The notes under the pieces: generated by a model
Databases searched by the model: none
What the model saw: the letters and a program-made list of their open reading frames with translations, nothing else
What the model was told of the DNA's origin: nothing
Assembly: GCA_047632435.1 (NCBI GenBank)
Contig: JBLICU010000008.1
Location: 1-64,000, forward strand
Direction: 5' to 3'
Length of the DNA: 64,000 nt
Origin: JAMZMI01 sp047632435
GTDB taxonomy: Bacteria > Bacteroidota > Bacteroidia > Cytophagales > Cyclobacteriaceae
Part shown: piece by piece, positions 1 through 9,249 of the stretch
How positions within the stretch are numbered: the stretch's first letter is position 1
How the letters are laid out: the number at the start of each line of letters is the position of its first letter
Position numbers and translations under genes: made by a program

Positions 1-1
1 G

Positions 2-2080
2 GTTATTGGATTTGATTCAACAACCGTAGGTAGTACAACACTCTTTTCTTTTAAAGATGAAAATAGTAGTACCTCTGCTGTGATCAAGGATATCAAAATT
101 CACATTGTTGATAAAAGAACAGGTATTAACGACACCATTACCACCTTGACCAGAGATGTTAATATTGATGGAATTCCAGAAAGTCAGATGTTGGCAACAC
201 CATTGACTCATAATTTCACAAATCCTGGGCTCTATGATATTACATTGATTTATAACTCAACTACCAGTTGCCAAAATGAAACGTATAGAACCATCCAAAT
301 AAATGATCTCATTACAATTGATCCTATTTTGGGAGTTGAACATACCTTTGATTCGGGTTCAGAAGGATGGTATATTGACTTAAGTAATTATGCAGATTAT
401 GACCCTACTGATCCAAATGATGTTCAATACGGAAGAGTTGAATATGATTCATCCAGAATTTCATGGGAATTGGGTAGTACTAGCGTTTTTGGTGATAATC
501 TGACCCAATTTTGGGTAACTGATGCAGATAGTTCCTATTATGCGAATGAAAAATCATGGGTTTATTCTCCGACTTTTGACTTCAGCAACTTGCAACTGCC
601 AACAGTAAGTATGCGATATGGTAGTGATTTTGATCCAAAAGATGGAGTGGTATTTCAATTCTCAACGGATGATGGTGTTGTTTGGAGCAATCTGGGCAGC
701 TTCAGTGAAACAGATGGAACCTCTGGAAAAAACTGGTTCAATAAGTTAGCAATAAATGGAAATCCAGGTAATCAGGATGATGCATCCGGTAACGATTTGT
801 TTAATGCATCCCAATGGGGTTGGGGTTCTTCAGGTGTCTTAGTTGAATGGAAAACCGCTGCTCATAAGCTGGACGGTTTTATCAATCAAATGTATTGGGG
901 TTCTGTCAGATTCAGATTCGCACTTGGAGCAACAAATGCAGAAAATAAATATGCCGATGCAGCATTGACTGACCCATATTCAGGGTTTGCATTCGATGAT
1001 TTCAGGATATATGACAGAACCAAGCTTGTTACAATAGAGCAATTCTCTGCATTGTCAAATACACGAAGTGATGCTACCAATATTGAACTTAATATTCGTC
1101 TGGATGATACTTCAAAAGGAATTGGTCGTGATGCTATTCTATTAAACTATTTTACGGGACTAGGTATAGGTACTGGTGAAGATGTTCTAAATGAGAAAAA
1201 TAAATCGGATCCTGGTGCCAGATCAGTCTATTATGGTATTTCGAAAGCACCTAATAGTGTGATTGCCGGAGTTGTGCAACCTAGTGATGCAAATTCAACA
1301 AATGTCGAAGCAAACCTTGGATGGAACACTAATAAATTTAACGAATTAGCTCTTGAGGAAGCTTTTTTCGAAATAGGGGATATTATGCTTAGCGGATCGA
1401 GTCAGCAAATCATAATCAGTACCTCATTTACATCCCTGATAAGTACATCAATTATAGATAATCAGGTTTCGTTCAGATTTGCGATTGTAGAGAAAGTGGT
1501 TAATGGTAGTTTGGTAGGGAGTGATGCAGACATAAATTATCGAAATGTTGTAAGAAAAATGCTCCCATCATCTGGCGGGCTTACATATGTAGGAGCTCTA
1601 ACAAATGGACAATCTACTTTTGGTGATCTTAATTTTGAACTTCAATGGAATATCAAGAACGTTTATGATGCAAATAATTTGGCTGTAATTGTCTTTGTGC
1701 AGTTGGATACAGATGTAAATCCTGATGCAGGCTTGGCAAGGGGAGCTATCCTTCAAGCGAAGCAAATTGATGTAGGTTCAGGCAAAATTATACCTGATGC
1801 CAGCAACATCACTTCTACGATTCCGGTTGGCAAAGAATTTTCTATCTATCCAAATCCATCTAATCGTATGTTTGATATAGAGTTGGCTCAGGCTGCTTCT
1901 CAGGATTTGAATTGGATTCTTTACGATCAAGCGGGTAGACAAATGGCCACCGGGGTAATTGAGAAAGGAATGAACCAAACACAGGTAAGTTCGGAAGATC
2001 TACCAAGCGGACTTTACATGCTTCACGTTTATAATGAGCAGATAAACTGGATACCAAAACGAGTGATTGTCGTTCACTAA
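2..2080 (+). CDS. T9SS-secreted surface protein, 3' part
   Basis: The reading frame is open from base 2, so the start lies left of the window; 692 residues are visible. The last ~80 residues form a type A T9SS C-terminal sorting domain: the motif IYPNPSN near nt 1846, then beta-strand pattern ending in GLYMLHVYN and a basic tail (KRVIVVH). The protein is therefore expected to cross the outer membrane through the type IX system and be attached to or released from the surface. The upstream part is Asp/Asn/Ser/Gly-rich beta-sandwich-like sequence (for example WGSVRFRFALG and FDDFRIYD), a pattern like jelly-roll or MAM/laminin-G-like modules that often follow a protease domain in Bacteroidota. 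No catalytic motif is visible in the part present, so the enzyme class is unknown. A perfect terminator hairpin follows at 2095-2144. Confidence 0.85.
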   Translation, partial: VIGFDSTTVGSTTLFSFKDENSSTSAVIKDIKIHIVDKRTGINDTITTLTRDVNIDGIPESQMLATPLTHNFTNPGLYDITLIYNSTTSCQNETYRTIQINDLITIDPILGVEHTFDSGSEGWYIDLSNYADYDPTDPNDVQYGRVEYDSSRISWELGSTSVFGDNLTQFWVTDADSSYYANEKSWVYSPTFDFSNLQLPTVSMRYGSDFDPKDGVVFQFSTDDGVVWSNLGSFSETDGTSGKNWFNKLAINGNPGNQDDASGNDLFNASQWGWGSSGVLVEWKTAAHKLDGFINQMYWGSVRFRFALGATNAENKYADAALTDPYSGFAFDDFRIYDRTKLVTIEQFSALSNTRSDATNIELNIRLDDTSKGIGRDAILLNYFTGLGIGTGEDVLNEKNKSDPGARSVYYGISKAPNSVIAGVVQPSDANSTNVEANLGWNTNKFNELALEEAFFEIGDIMLSGSSQQIIISTSFTSLISTSIIDNQVSFRFAIVEKVVNGSLVGSDADINYRNVVRKMLPSSGGLTYVGALTNGQSTFGDLNFELQWNIKNVYDANNLAVIVFVQLDTDVNPDAGLARGAILQAKQIDVGSGKIIPDASNITSTIPVGKEFSIYPNPSNRMFDIELAQAASQDLNWILYDQAGRQMATGVIEKGMNQTQVSSEDLPSGLYMLHVYNEQINWIPKRVIVVH

Positions 2081-2094
2081 CTGAGCGGTATTTT

Positions 2095-2144
2095 GACATT
2101 AAAAGGGGGAATATTTCAACTGAAATATTCCCCCTTTTAATGTC
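2095..2144. terminator. Perfect 24-bp hairpin, bidirectional terminator
   Basis: Arm 2095-2118 is the exact reverse complement of arm 2121-2144, separated by only two bases (AC). The stem carries a G5/C5 block flanked by A4 and T4 tracts, giving a U-tract on either strand. It lies 14 bp after the stop of the T9SS gene and 14 bp before the stop of the convergent gene at 2159, so it probably ends both transcripts. Confidence 0.85.
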
Positions 2145-2158
2145 TTGTAATATTTAGA

Positions 2159-2686
2159 TCATTTCACATGGAGATGATGGACATGTTTCCGAATATGATC
2201 CACTCGCGCGGTTATGTGTTTGATATATTTATTGAGCTCATTTTCTATAATATATATCTGACCGCTATAAGATTCTGAGCCAATCTCTGACTTCAGTTCC
2301 TTGGCGTGTTTTTCAATGTCATTTCTGTCTTGACATTCGTCATGTAAGAAATGCATAAATTTTTTCATGCTATAACTTTCCTCAAATTTCTCAATGTCTT
2401 TTATTGCTTTGCTTATTTCTTTGCTGTCACTTATTCTTGAAGCCTTGAGCAATCTTTGGTACAATACGGAATCATAATGATGTATGTCATGCAACATAGA
2501 AATGAAATCTTCGCGATATTCTTTTTCCAGACAAAATTTACTTAGACCCTCATAACTATTTAGCTCTTTTGATTTATAATCCCATTTAAAAGTGATGTCA
2601 TCTATTTTTTGACCCAACGTTTCATCTTGTCCAAAAGCTATTTGGCTCAGAAACATAAAAAAAGAGGCAACTACTATATTTTTCAT
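2159..2686 (-). CDS. Small secreted hypothetical protein
   Basis: A 175-residue protein starting at the ATG at 2684-2686, chosen because it begins directly with a signal peptide (MKNIVVASFFMFLSQIAFGQ, cleavage after FGQ). A longer frame to 2749 would put 21 residues in front of this signal and is unlikely. The mature protein is charged and mostly helical (many Glu/Lys/Asp/His), with two Cys (in KFCLEK and HDECQD) and a His-rich end (HVHHLHVK). No family is recognised. It is alone on its strand, facing the T9SS gene; the long gap upstream contains iterated GATCCAAA-like words at 2708-2750. Secretion is well supported, function is unknown. Confidence 0.6.
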   Translation of the reverse strand: MKNIVVASFFMFLSQIAFGQDETLGQKIDDITFKWDYKSKELNSYEGLSKFCLEKEYREDFISMLHDIHHYDSVLYQRLLKASRISDSKEISKAIKDIEKFEESYSMKKFMHFLHDECQDRNDIEKHAKELKSEIGSESYSGQIYIIENELNKYIKHITARVDHIRKHVHHLHVK

Positions 2687-3227
2687 TCTGATATTTATTT
2701 TAATGCTGATCCAAACTTCGATCCAAATGTGATCAAATTGGTTGATCAATTTAAAATATTTTATGGATATCCAATTTTGATTTACATCAGATGATATCTT
2801 TTTTATACTTCTCCCGTAAAAAACCTAGTTATATTATATAAAGGCCATTTAATAATTGCACAAAAATTGGCTGTTTGCTGCTAATTATCAGGTAGTTACA
2901 AAATTATCTCGTGTAAAAGACTCATAGCCTCTATGTAATCACTCAGTGAATTGAAACTTGATGAAAAATCATAAACCTAGCATTCCTTCTGAACTATCGT
3001 GGGTCTGGTAATGTGTTAATTCAGCAAGTGTGGTGGTTTGCATTATAACTCACTAATGTCCCTACTAACAATATGAATTAATAAATGTTTGAACTCAAAA
3101 ATAGTACTAATAAGCAATCACAACACTGACATGGTCAAAAAGGCCAATACTCATATCCATAGGAACCTCAATCCTTATTTGTGATTAAAACCGTGTTATT
3201 GAGATTTTTTATACTTTTGCCGCTGCT
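2687..3227. other. Intergenic region without recognisable gene
   Basis: 541 bp with no credible open frame. Seen here: four GATC(C)AA words at 2708, 2720, 2731 and 2744 next to the start of the minus-strand secreted gene, an AAATTG/CAATTT dyad at about 2735-2752, and a possible -7 element (TACTTTTG, 3212-3219) just ahead of the DUF3108 gene. The rest is AT-rich sequence in which nothing was recognised. Confidence 0.5.
3212..3219 (+). promoter_or_regulatory. Possible -7 promoter element of the DUF3108 gene
   Basis: TACTTTTG fits the Bacteroidota -7 consensus TAnnTTTG. It sits only 8 bp before the ATG at 3228, which implies a very short leader or none, and no TTG lies 17-23 bp upstream. Weak support. 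Confidence 0.3.
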
Positions 3228-4031
3228 ATGAATATCCGCCTTATACTTTTTATACCTACACTACTCATTTCATTTCTTGTTTTTGCTCAAAACAAAAACA
3301 CGCTGCTGTCAACGGATAAATATTTTGAAATAGGGGAGAAGCTGGAATTCAGTATCAATTATGGCTGGTTTCAGCTCGGAAAAGCTGAGGCTATTCATGG
3401 GGAACGCAAAAATTTTATCAATGGAATAGATCACTATAGCGTGGATCTGCAGGCCAAAACTGTTGGTTTTCTGAGTTTCATCAAAAATGTGGAAGCTCAT
3501 TTCCTTTCGTTCTTACAAACGGCAACATACAAACCAACCTATTCCGAAAAACAGATGCTTGAAGGAAAGGAAGAATGGGATCAAACCAATTTATTCAATT
3601 ACGACTCAATGACCGCAGATGTAAGTGTTACTACTAGCAAGAAGTGGAAATACCGTAATTGGATTGTCGATATGGAAGATAATACTTTTGATATTTTAGG
3701 AACATACATGTATCTACGCAATGTAGATTGGAGTCAACTTCAGATTGGAGACAGCTTGATGTTAAGCACCCTATATGAAAAGAAGATATATGATTTTGGT
3801 ATTGAAAATGGAGGTTTTGAAAAAATCACCTGGCAAGATTCTGAATATAAAGCATACAAATTGTACATATTGTTTCCCATAAGTAAAGCATTTCCCGAAG
3901 AGAAAGCAGTAATTTTTTGGGTAATTGAAAAGGATGGTGTGAGGCTACCTGTATTGGTTGAGGCCAATATGCGGTTTGGTAAAGTTACTTGCAAGTTGGA
4001 GCGTTATAGCCTCCTAGGTGAATACAACTAA
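3228..4031 (+). CDS. DUF3108 domain secreted protein
   Basis: 267 residues with a Sec signal peptide (residues 1-20, ending VFAQ). The remainder matches the DUF3108 pattern seen in many Bacteroidota and Proteobacteria: an early GEKLEFSINYGWFQLGKAEA segment, the NVEAHFLSFLQ stretch, then repeated beta-strands and a conserved basic end (ANMRFGKVTCKLERYSL). The family is predicted to form a lipocalin-like or beta-barrel envelope protein; its role is not established. Its stop overlaps the end of the opposite-strand GDPD pseudogene by 4 bp (4028-4031), so the two are convergent with no terminator between them. Confidence 0.8.
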   Translation: MNIRLILFIPTLLISFLVFAQNKNTLLSTDKYFEIGEKLEFSINYGWFQLGKAEAIHGERKNFINGIDHYSVDLQAKTVGFLSFIKNVEAHFLSFLQTATYKPTYSEKQMLEGKEEWDQTNLFNYDSMTADVSVTTSKKWKYRNWIVDMEDNTFDILGTYMYLRNVDWSQLQIGDSLMLSTLYEKKIYDFGIENGGFEKITWQDSEYKAYKLYILFPISKAFPEEKAVIFWVIEKDGVRLPVLVEANMRFGKVTCKLERYSLLGEYN

Positions 4032-4933
4032 TCCTTGCACTTTTCGCACCATTTACCCGGCTTACTCAATTGACCTGAAAAATCGTGCTCGCAAAGACCA
4101 TTTATGCAGTTGGTAGTGTAAGCGATATCCAATGATTCTATATATTGTCGCTCACATGGGCTGTTTACTGTGTAGGTGTTGATCAGTACGCTTCTTTTTT
4201 TCCATTTTTCCACAAATTTTTTGGTAACCATACATTCATTTGGTTCCATTATTTGGCTTTTGTGTTTTTTCACAAAATGTGGGGCCAATATGATGGCCGC
4301 TCTTGCCGCGAGCTTACGTTCATTGGGTTGACTGTGAAGAGCAAAACTTGTTTTGATCCAATCAGTTTTGGCACGGATTGATTTTAAAACACCTGGATAA
4401 AATGTAGATACAAAAAAATAATCATAAACCACAGTACCTACTTTGAGCTCACTTTCAATGACCACACGCATCAGTTCTATAATGGCAAATTCATTTGTTG
4501 GTTTGAAATCTAATTCCAAGACAAATTTGTGGTCAGCGGCCAGTATGGTTAATGTGTCTATGATCTCCTGAAGTGTGGGAACTACTACAGAAGCATCACT
4601 TTTTAATGACATCCTTCTCAATTCACTCAAAGTAACTTCATTGATTGTTTTTGTCGACTAGGTATTCAACAGGCGAGTAAGTTCCTTATCATGAAAGGCA
4701 ACCAGCTTGTTGTCTTTGGTCACTTCAATGTCAATTTCAACAGCTGTTACCTTGAGTTCCGTGATGTTGTAAATGATGGTAGCTATGGTGTTTTCTGGTC
4801 ATAATTCTGAATACCCACCCCGATGGGCAAATCTTAGTTGATGGAAATAGTCAGTATCAAAGGTGTTTTGGCCAGCACATAGTAAAGTTATAAGTAGGAG
4901 CAAAGTTGATAAAAGGGTGCTCTTTTTAGTCAA
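4028..4933 (-). pseudogene. Glycerophosphodiester phosphodiesterase, two nonsense mutations
   Basis: Read on the minus strand from a TTG at 4931-4933, one frame of 302 codons encodes a complete secreted GDPD: hydrophobic leader (LLSTLLLLITLLCAGQ), then FAHRGGYSEL*PENTIA (catalytic HRG motif), VEIDIEVTKDNKLVAFHD (metal-binding E-x-D and the second His), and a C-terminal barrel half ending in a Cys-rich tail. Two in-frame stops interrupt it: TGA at 4799-4801 (codon 45, where the family has Gly before PENT, so GGA to TGA) and TAG at 4658-4660 (codon 92, probably CAG to TAG). No frameshift is needed. The active site is split from the rest, so no working enzyme is expected; the downstream 200 codons alone lack the HRG half. 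The start is only 3 bp after the stop of the DUF6048 gene, suggesting it was the last gene of that operon. Confidence 0.85.
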
Positions 4934-4936
4934 ACT

Positions 4937-5677
4937 TTAAGGTGTAAATTTCAAAAAGACATTAATGACTGCCTGTTGTTTATCCCCGGCTGATCCATAT
5001 CCGGGAATACTATAAACTTCAACGGGATCTATTTCATTTTCATAAGTAACCAAAAAACGCATTTTAAAGAAAAATCCGATTTTTACCAGGTGATTGATTT
5101 TCGATTCTGGTTTGGTTTTATCAAAAATAATCCGGCTTTCAGATGTTAAAACGGCAGACCACCACCGTGCTGATAAATCTGACCGGCTAAATGGATATCT
5201 GAAGTCGTCTTGCAGCTGAGAAGGACTATTTATTTCAATTAAACCCTGGTCACTAAATTTACTGATACCATATCTTACACCCAGGCCTATATTTGATTTG
5301 GCATTGATCTCGCCCATCATACCTCCTCCAAATCGGAAATAAGTACCTGAAGATTGATAGTTGCCATTTATATAGGCATATTCAGGATTTAAGGTAGCTT
5401 TCCCAAATTCTGTGATTACTTCAAATTTTTCAAAGAATAAAAGAGAGATGGCTCCCTCCAGTTTATTCTCCAGACCAACTGATGTGGTGATGAGTTTTCC
5501 AAAATCTACATAAAGTTGAGGTTGAAAAACTCTTTTTTTAGGGACTGCAATAGAATCCGCTAATTCGATTTCCTCTGTTGCAATGGGTTGATTGACCATG
5601 GCAGTAGAATCAGTTTCCTCCTGAGCGTACACACTAATGTATAGACAGCTAGAAATAAACAGTAACCAGTACTTCAT
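4937..5677 (-). CDS. DUF6048 family outer-membrane protein
   Basis: 246 residues from the ATG at 5675-5677, which opens a clean signal peptide (MKYWLLFISSCLYISVYAQ). The mature part has alternating beta-strands typical of a small barrel (QLYVDFGKLITTSVGLE, TYFRFGGGMMGEI, NIGLGVRYGISKF) and an aromatic C-terminal strand. Sequence and partner match DUF6048, a Bacteroidota family of unknown function found beside DUF6452. The start overlaps the end of the DUF6452 gene by 29 bp, so the two are probably co-translated. The dead GDPD gene follows 3 bp downstream. Confidence 0.75.
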   Translation of the reverse strand: MKYWLLFISSCLYISVYAQEETDSTAMVNQPIATEEIELADSIAVPKKRVFQPQLYVDFGKLITTSVGLENKLEGAISLLFFEKFEVITEFGKATLNPEYAYINGNYQSSGTYFRFGGGMMGEINAKSNIGLGVRYGISKFSDQGLIEINSPSQLQDDFRYPFSRSDLSARWWSAVLTSESRIIFDKTKPESKINHLVKIGFFFKMRFLVTYENEIDPVEVYSIPGYGSAGDKQQAVINVFLKFTP

Positions 5678-6374
5678 TGCTTTTGCATTTGGAGGAATTA
5701 CATTCAAATAGGAGAGAATCATAGGTATAGCTTACCGTATCAATATTATAAGCCTGCATTTCAATACGCCTCTCTTCATCTACATTCAATTCTGTGATAT
5801 ATTGAAAACTTATGGTGTCAGATTTTCCCTTCAGATCAATGAGGAAGGTGGTTAGATTGGCATTCTGCATGATCAATGGGAGACTGTATAAAGTAGCACT
5901 TTCTGAATAAGTTGTAGAATTTCCATTTTCTAAAATGGTAACCTGATCCACTCTTACTTTTCCTGAGTTTATCACCGTGCGAAGATCACTGAGAGAATCC
6001 TGCAATAATGTCGTGTAAAAAATGGCAGTATCGAGCAATGTGATTTGAGGCCCGACGGTATTGATACTGTCGTCTATTTGAAGCGTGTCTACTATGAATT
6101 GTATTTTACCATCAGCTATAGAATCTCTCAAAGAGATAAGCAGTTTATTCCACGCCTTTACCTTGGCACTCAATGAATCCTTATTGTCAGTCATTGACGA
6201 AATGCTGTCAGTTGTTGTTTTGATGGTGTCATTGAGTAGCAATAAACTATCTCTATTGATAAATTTCATTTGCACGGTTGGTTCAAACAGCAGTGGTTCC
6301 CCGCAATCCGCACATGGTTCACATGCGTAAATGAGGCTGGCCCAAAGGAGGATTATTAACAAGGATCCTTTCAT
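5649..6374 (-). CDS. DUF6452 family envelope protein
   Basis: 241 residues from the ATG at 6372-6374, just after the priA stop. It begins with a signal peptide followed by closely spaced cysteines (YACEPCADCGEPLLFEP); the family usually has a lipid-anchored or Cys-rich N-terminus before the P-x-V-x-x-x-F-I-N strand seen here as PTVQMKFIN. The middle contains a Ser/Asp-rich helical insert, then beta-strands (FQYITELNVDEERRIEMQAY) and a Cys pair near the end (FECNSSKCKSNEVLVTVYF). The neighbouring DUF6048 partner supports the assignment. Its function is unknown; a shared envelope role is likely. A longer start at 6413 would overlap priA. Confidence 0.65.
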   Translation of the reverse strand: MKGSLLIILLWASLIYACEPCADCGEPLLFEPTVQMKFINRDSLLLLNDTIKTTTDSISSMTDNKDSLSAKVKAWNKLLISLRDSIADGKIQFIVDTLQIDDSINTVGPQITLLDTAIFYTTLLQDSLSDLRTVINSGKVRVDQVTILENGNSTTYSESATLYSLPLIMQNANLTTFLIDLKGKSDTISFQYITELNVDEERRIEMQAYNIDTVSYTYDSLLFECNSSKCKSNEVLVTVYF

Positions 6375-6378
6375 AGAA

Positions 6379-8841
6379 TTAAAGTGGGTCGACATCAAAT
6401 TGAACTTTGACACTTTTATAGAAACGCTGACTTAACAAGATATTACGCGAAGTAAGCAGGAATTCTTTTAATGCGCTTAGCGCACGTCCTTGTTTTTCTA
6501 CTTTTATTGTGATTTCCATCAGAAACTGGTTTCTGATTTTCCCTACCAAAGGTTCCACAGGTCCAATGACGCGCATGACACCAAGTTGTCTTATCAATTC
6601 TTTGAATAAGTAATGTGAGGCGTCCATCACTTTTTGTTTTTCCATGTCCTTTAGTGTAATTCTGATCATGCGATAATAAGGCGGGTAATGAAATTTTTCA
6701 CGCTCCAAAATTTCACTTCTATAAAAGGAATCATAGTCATGGTTTTTGATCAGTTGTAAGATAGGTTGCGTAGGGTCATTCGTTTGTACGATCACAGTTC
6801 CTTTGTCCTTCCTTCGTCCTGCGCGTCCGCTTACCTGATGGATAAGTTGAAATGCTCTCTCGTGAGACCTAAAGTCTGGGAAATTGATCATTCTGTCTGT
6901 AGAAAAGACACCTACAACTGTTACTTTATCGAAATCAAGCCCTTTGGTCACCATTTGGGTGCCAACCAAAACATCTATTTGGCCAGATTCAAATTCATCA
7001 ATGATGCGTTGATAGCTGTATTTACTTCTTGTTGAATCAAGGTCCATGCGCTGGATGATGGTATTCGGAATAAGAATTTCCAACTCTTCTTCCAACTTTT
7101 CAGTACCAAAGCTCATGGTTCGCAATTCATGAGAGTTGCATTGAGGACATTCAGTGATCATCGATTTTTTATGACCACAATAATGGCAGGAAAGCACATT
7201 TTGATAAATGTGATAAGTTAGGCTCACATCGCAATTGGGACATTTTGCCAGGTAGCCACAGCTGTCACATTCCAGATAGGGGGCATATCCTCTTCTGTTT
7301 TGAAAAAGAATTACCTGATTATTTTGTGCTAGTGCAGTTTCGATTTCATTCAATAGGAGTGATGTAAAGTTGCCTTTCAGGGTTCTCTTTTTCCTTTCCC
7401 TACCTATGTCAGCAAAAATGATTTCAGGCATACTCACATCTCCATATCGCTGGTCCATTTTGACCAGGCCATATTTGCCATCGAGTGCATTTTTGTAGGT
7501 TTCAATGGCAGGTGTGGCGGATCCTAAAAGTGTTTTCGCATGAAACATAGCGGCCATGTAAATGGCAGTATCTCTCGCATGATAGCGTGGTGCAGGATCG
7601 TATTGTTTGTAGGAAGTCTCATGCTCTTCGTCCACGATAATGAGCGAAAGGTCAGAAAAAGGTAGAAATACAGCGCTACGAACCCCAACGACAAAATTAA
7701 TTTCACCTCTCAATACCTTTTGCCAAACTTCCACACGTTCATTTTCTGAATAACGGGAGTGATACACACCAAAAGTTTCCCCAAACGCTTTTCTCAGTCT
7801 CTTGATGATTTGAGTGGTTAAAGCAATTTCAGGTAATAGGTAAAGTGCGTTTCCACCATTATTCAAGACATCTTCTATCAGGGAAATATAGACTTCAGTT
7901 TTTCCACTTCCGGTTATGCCTTTGAGTAAAACCGTATCTATTTTCTCAAAGTGATTGAGTATTTCCGTTTTTGCCCTTTCCTGTTCTGTCGACAGTTTTG
8001 GAATATCTGAAACAGCTGATGCGTCGAATGGAATCCTCGATATTTTTTCTTTCCATTCCACCAGAATGCCATTTTTGATTAGCGTTTTCAAACTGGATTC
8101 ACTTCCTTCACCTTCTAAAAATTCTTTTTTAGAGATGCCTTTTTGATTGGCCGATGGATTTTCCAACAAATGAATTTTCTTCAGATAGGTGAGTAGTAAA
8201 TCTGTTTGTTTTGGCTTTTTGTCTAATGTTTGAAACAGCAATTCAATGTCATTTTCATTGTTCAAATCAGGGTTTAATCTGATTCTGATTTCCATTTTAG
8301 GTGTGTATTTATCTTTGACTTGCTCAAAGAGATGGATAGCATTTTTTCCTGAAAGGTTTTTGATATGATGGTGTACTGACTTGATGTCGAGAAGGGTGGC
8401 CAGCTCATCAAGTGTCATGTCGGCTGATTGTAAGTTGTTAAGGATGAGCTGTTCTTTCTCCGTTAAATCCAGCTCATAAAGATCAATATCCGCATTGAGT
8501 GAAATATAGGATTCACTAGATATTTTTAGTCCCGATGGCAATGCGGCATTTACCACTTCACCCAAAGTGGACATATAGTAGTGTGAGATCCAGGTGAAAA
8601 ATTCTAGCTGGATTCTGGTAAATACAGGCTCGGAATCAATGATATCGAGAATTTCCTTTGGTTGATATTCTTTGGGGGCATTGTTATGAAGATGAAGAAT
8701 GATCCCAGTGTATATTTTTCGTTTGCCGAATTGCACAATGACCCTACAGCCAGGTTGTGGCTGCTCCTCTGTGAATAAAGGCAGTGAATAGGTGAAAGTG
8801 CCTTTTAAAGGTAGGGGAAGTATGACTTCAGCAAATATCAA
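6379..8841 (-). CDS. priA: Primosomal protein N' (replication restart helicase)
   Basis: 820 residues, a normal PriA length. It recognises stalled forks and reloads the replicative helicase. Visible domains: the N-terminal 3'-end-binding domain (VILPLPLKGTFTYSLP), a winged-helix linker, helicase lobe 1 with Walker A (GITGSGKTEVY) and DEEH box (IIVDEEHETSYKQ), then the eight-Cys zinc-binding insert (CDSCGYLAKCPNCDVSL...CHYCG...CPQC), helicase lobe 2 with TKGLDFDKVTVVG and the HQVSGRAGR motif, and a C-terminal domain. All key residues are present. It is followed 4 bp later by the DUF6452 gene, so the three minus-strand genes probably share a transcript. Confidence 0.97.
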   Translation of the reverse strand: MIFAEVILPLPLKGTFTYSLPLFTEEQPQPGCRVIVQFGKRKIYTGIILHLHNNAPKEYQPKEILDIIDSEPVFTRIQLEFFTWISHYYMSTLGEVVNAALPSGLKISSESYISLNADIDLYELDLTEKEQLILNNLQSADMTLDELATLLDIKSVHHHIKNLSGKNAIHLFEQVKDKYTPKMEIRIRLNPDLNNENDIELLFQTLDKKPKQTDLLLTYLKKIHLLENPSANQKGISKKEFLEGEGSESSLKTLIKNGILVEWKEKISRIPFDASAVSDIPKLSTEQERAKTEILNHFEKIDTVLLKGITGSGKTEVYISLIEDVLNNGGNALYLLPEIALTTQIIKRLRKAFGETFGVYHSRYSENERVEVWQKVLRGEINFVVGVRSAVFLPFSDLSLIIVDEEHETSYKQYDPAPRYHARDTAIYMAAMFHAKTLLGSATPAIETYKNALDGKYGLVKMDQRYGDVSMPEIIFADIGRERKKRTLKGNFTSLLLNEIETALAQNNQVILFQNRRGYAPYLECDSCGYLAKCPNCDVSLTYHIYQNVLSCHYCGHKKSMITECPQCNSHELRTMSFGTEKLEEELEILIPNTIIQRMDLDSTRSKYSYQRIIDEFESGQIDVLVGTQMVTKGLDFDKVTVVGVFSTDRMINFPDFRSHERAFQLIHQVSGRAGRRKDKGTVIVQTNDPTQPILQLIKNHDYDSFYRSEILEREKFHYPPYYRMIRITLKDMEKQKVMDASHYLFKELIRQLGVMRVIGPVEPLVGKIRNQFLMEITIKVEKQGRALSALKEFLLTSRNILLSQRFYKSVKVQFDVDPL

Positions 8842-8943
8842 TCTAAGTCTGTTATGTGAGACTTACGAAATTAAACTGATTCATGCGGAGAATAACAATT
8901 TGATAGGTACAAGTAATATAGCAATTGAAAATTCTATCTTGTT

Positions 8944-9138
8944 TTACTGTTTACTGAGCATGATCGAATAATTCGAGTGTAGGCGATTGATGATTTTTAA
9001 AGCAACGGATGCCAGTTCTATGGTATCATCAAATTGATTGCACATTTCTATCAAATCCTCTTTTGAGAGATCTCTATTTCTGATCAGTTTTTCTTTGAAA
9101 GCAGTTAAAACGTATTTTTCTTTGGTGAGTAAATTCAT
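8944..9138 (-). CDS. Small hypothetical protein
   Basis: A 64-residue frame (MNLLTKEKYVLTAFKEK...) of helical, charged composition (KEKLIRNRDLSKEDLIEMCNQFDD), fitting the codon use of its neighbours. It lies between the DUF255 gene and priA, with 102 bp to the priA start. No family, signal peptide or ribosome site is recognised and it may be chance. An ATG one codon earlier (9141) is an equal start candidate. Confidence 0.35.
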   Translation of the reverse strand: MNLLTKEKYVLTAFKEKLIRNRDLSKEDLIEMCNQFDDTIELASVALKIINRLHSNYSIMLSKQ

Positions 9139-9249
9139 CATTTTGGGCTTATACAGAGCAAAGTTGTTAAACCTAAGAATCAGTTCTAAAACATATTCGA
9201 TGAGTGATAAGAATTTCTCGTTAAAACCATGACAAATATGGATGATATA

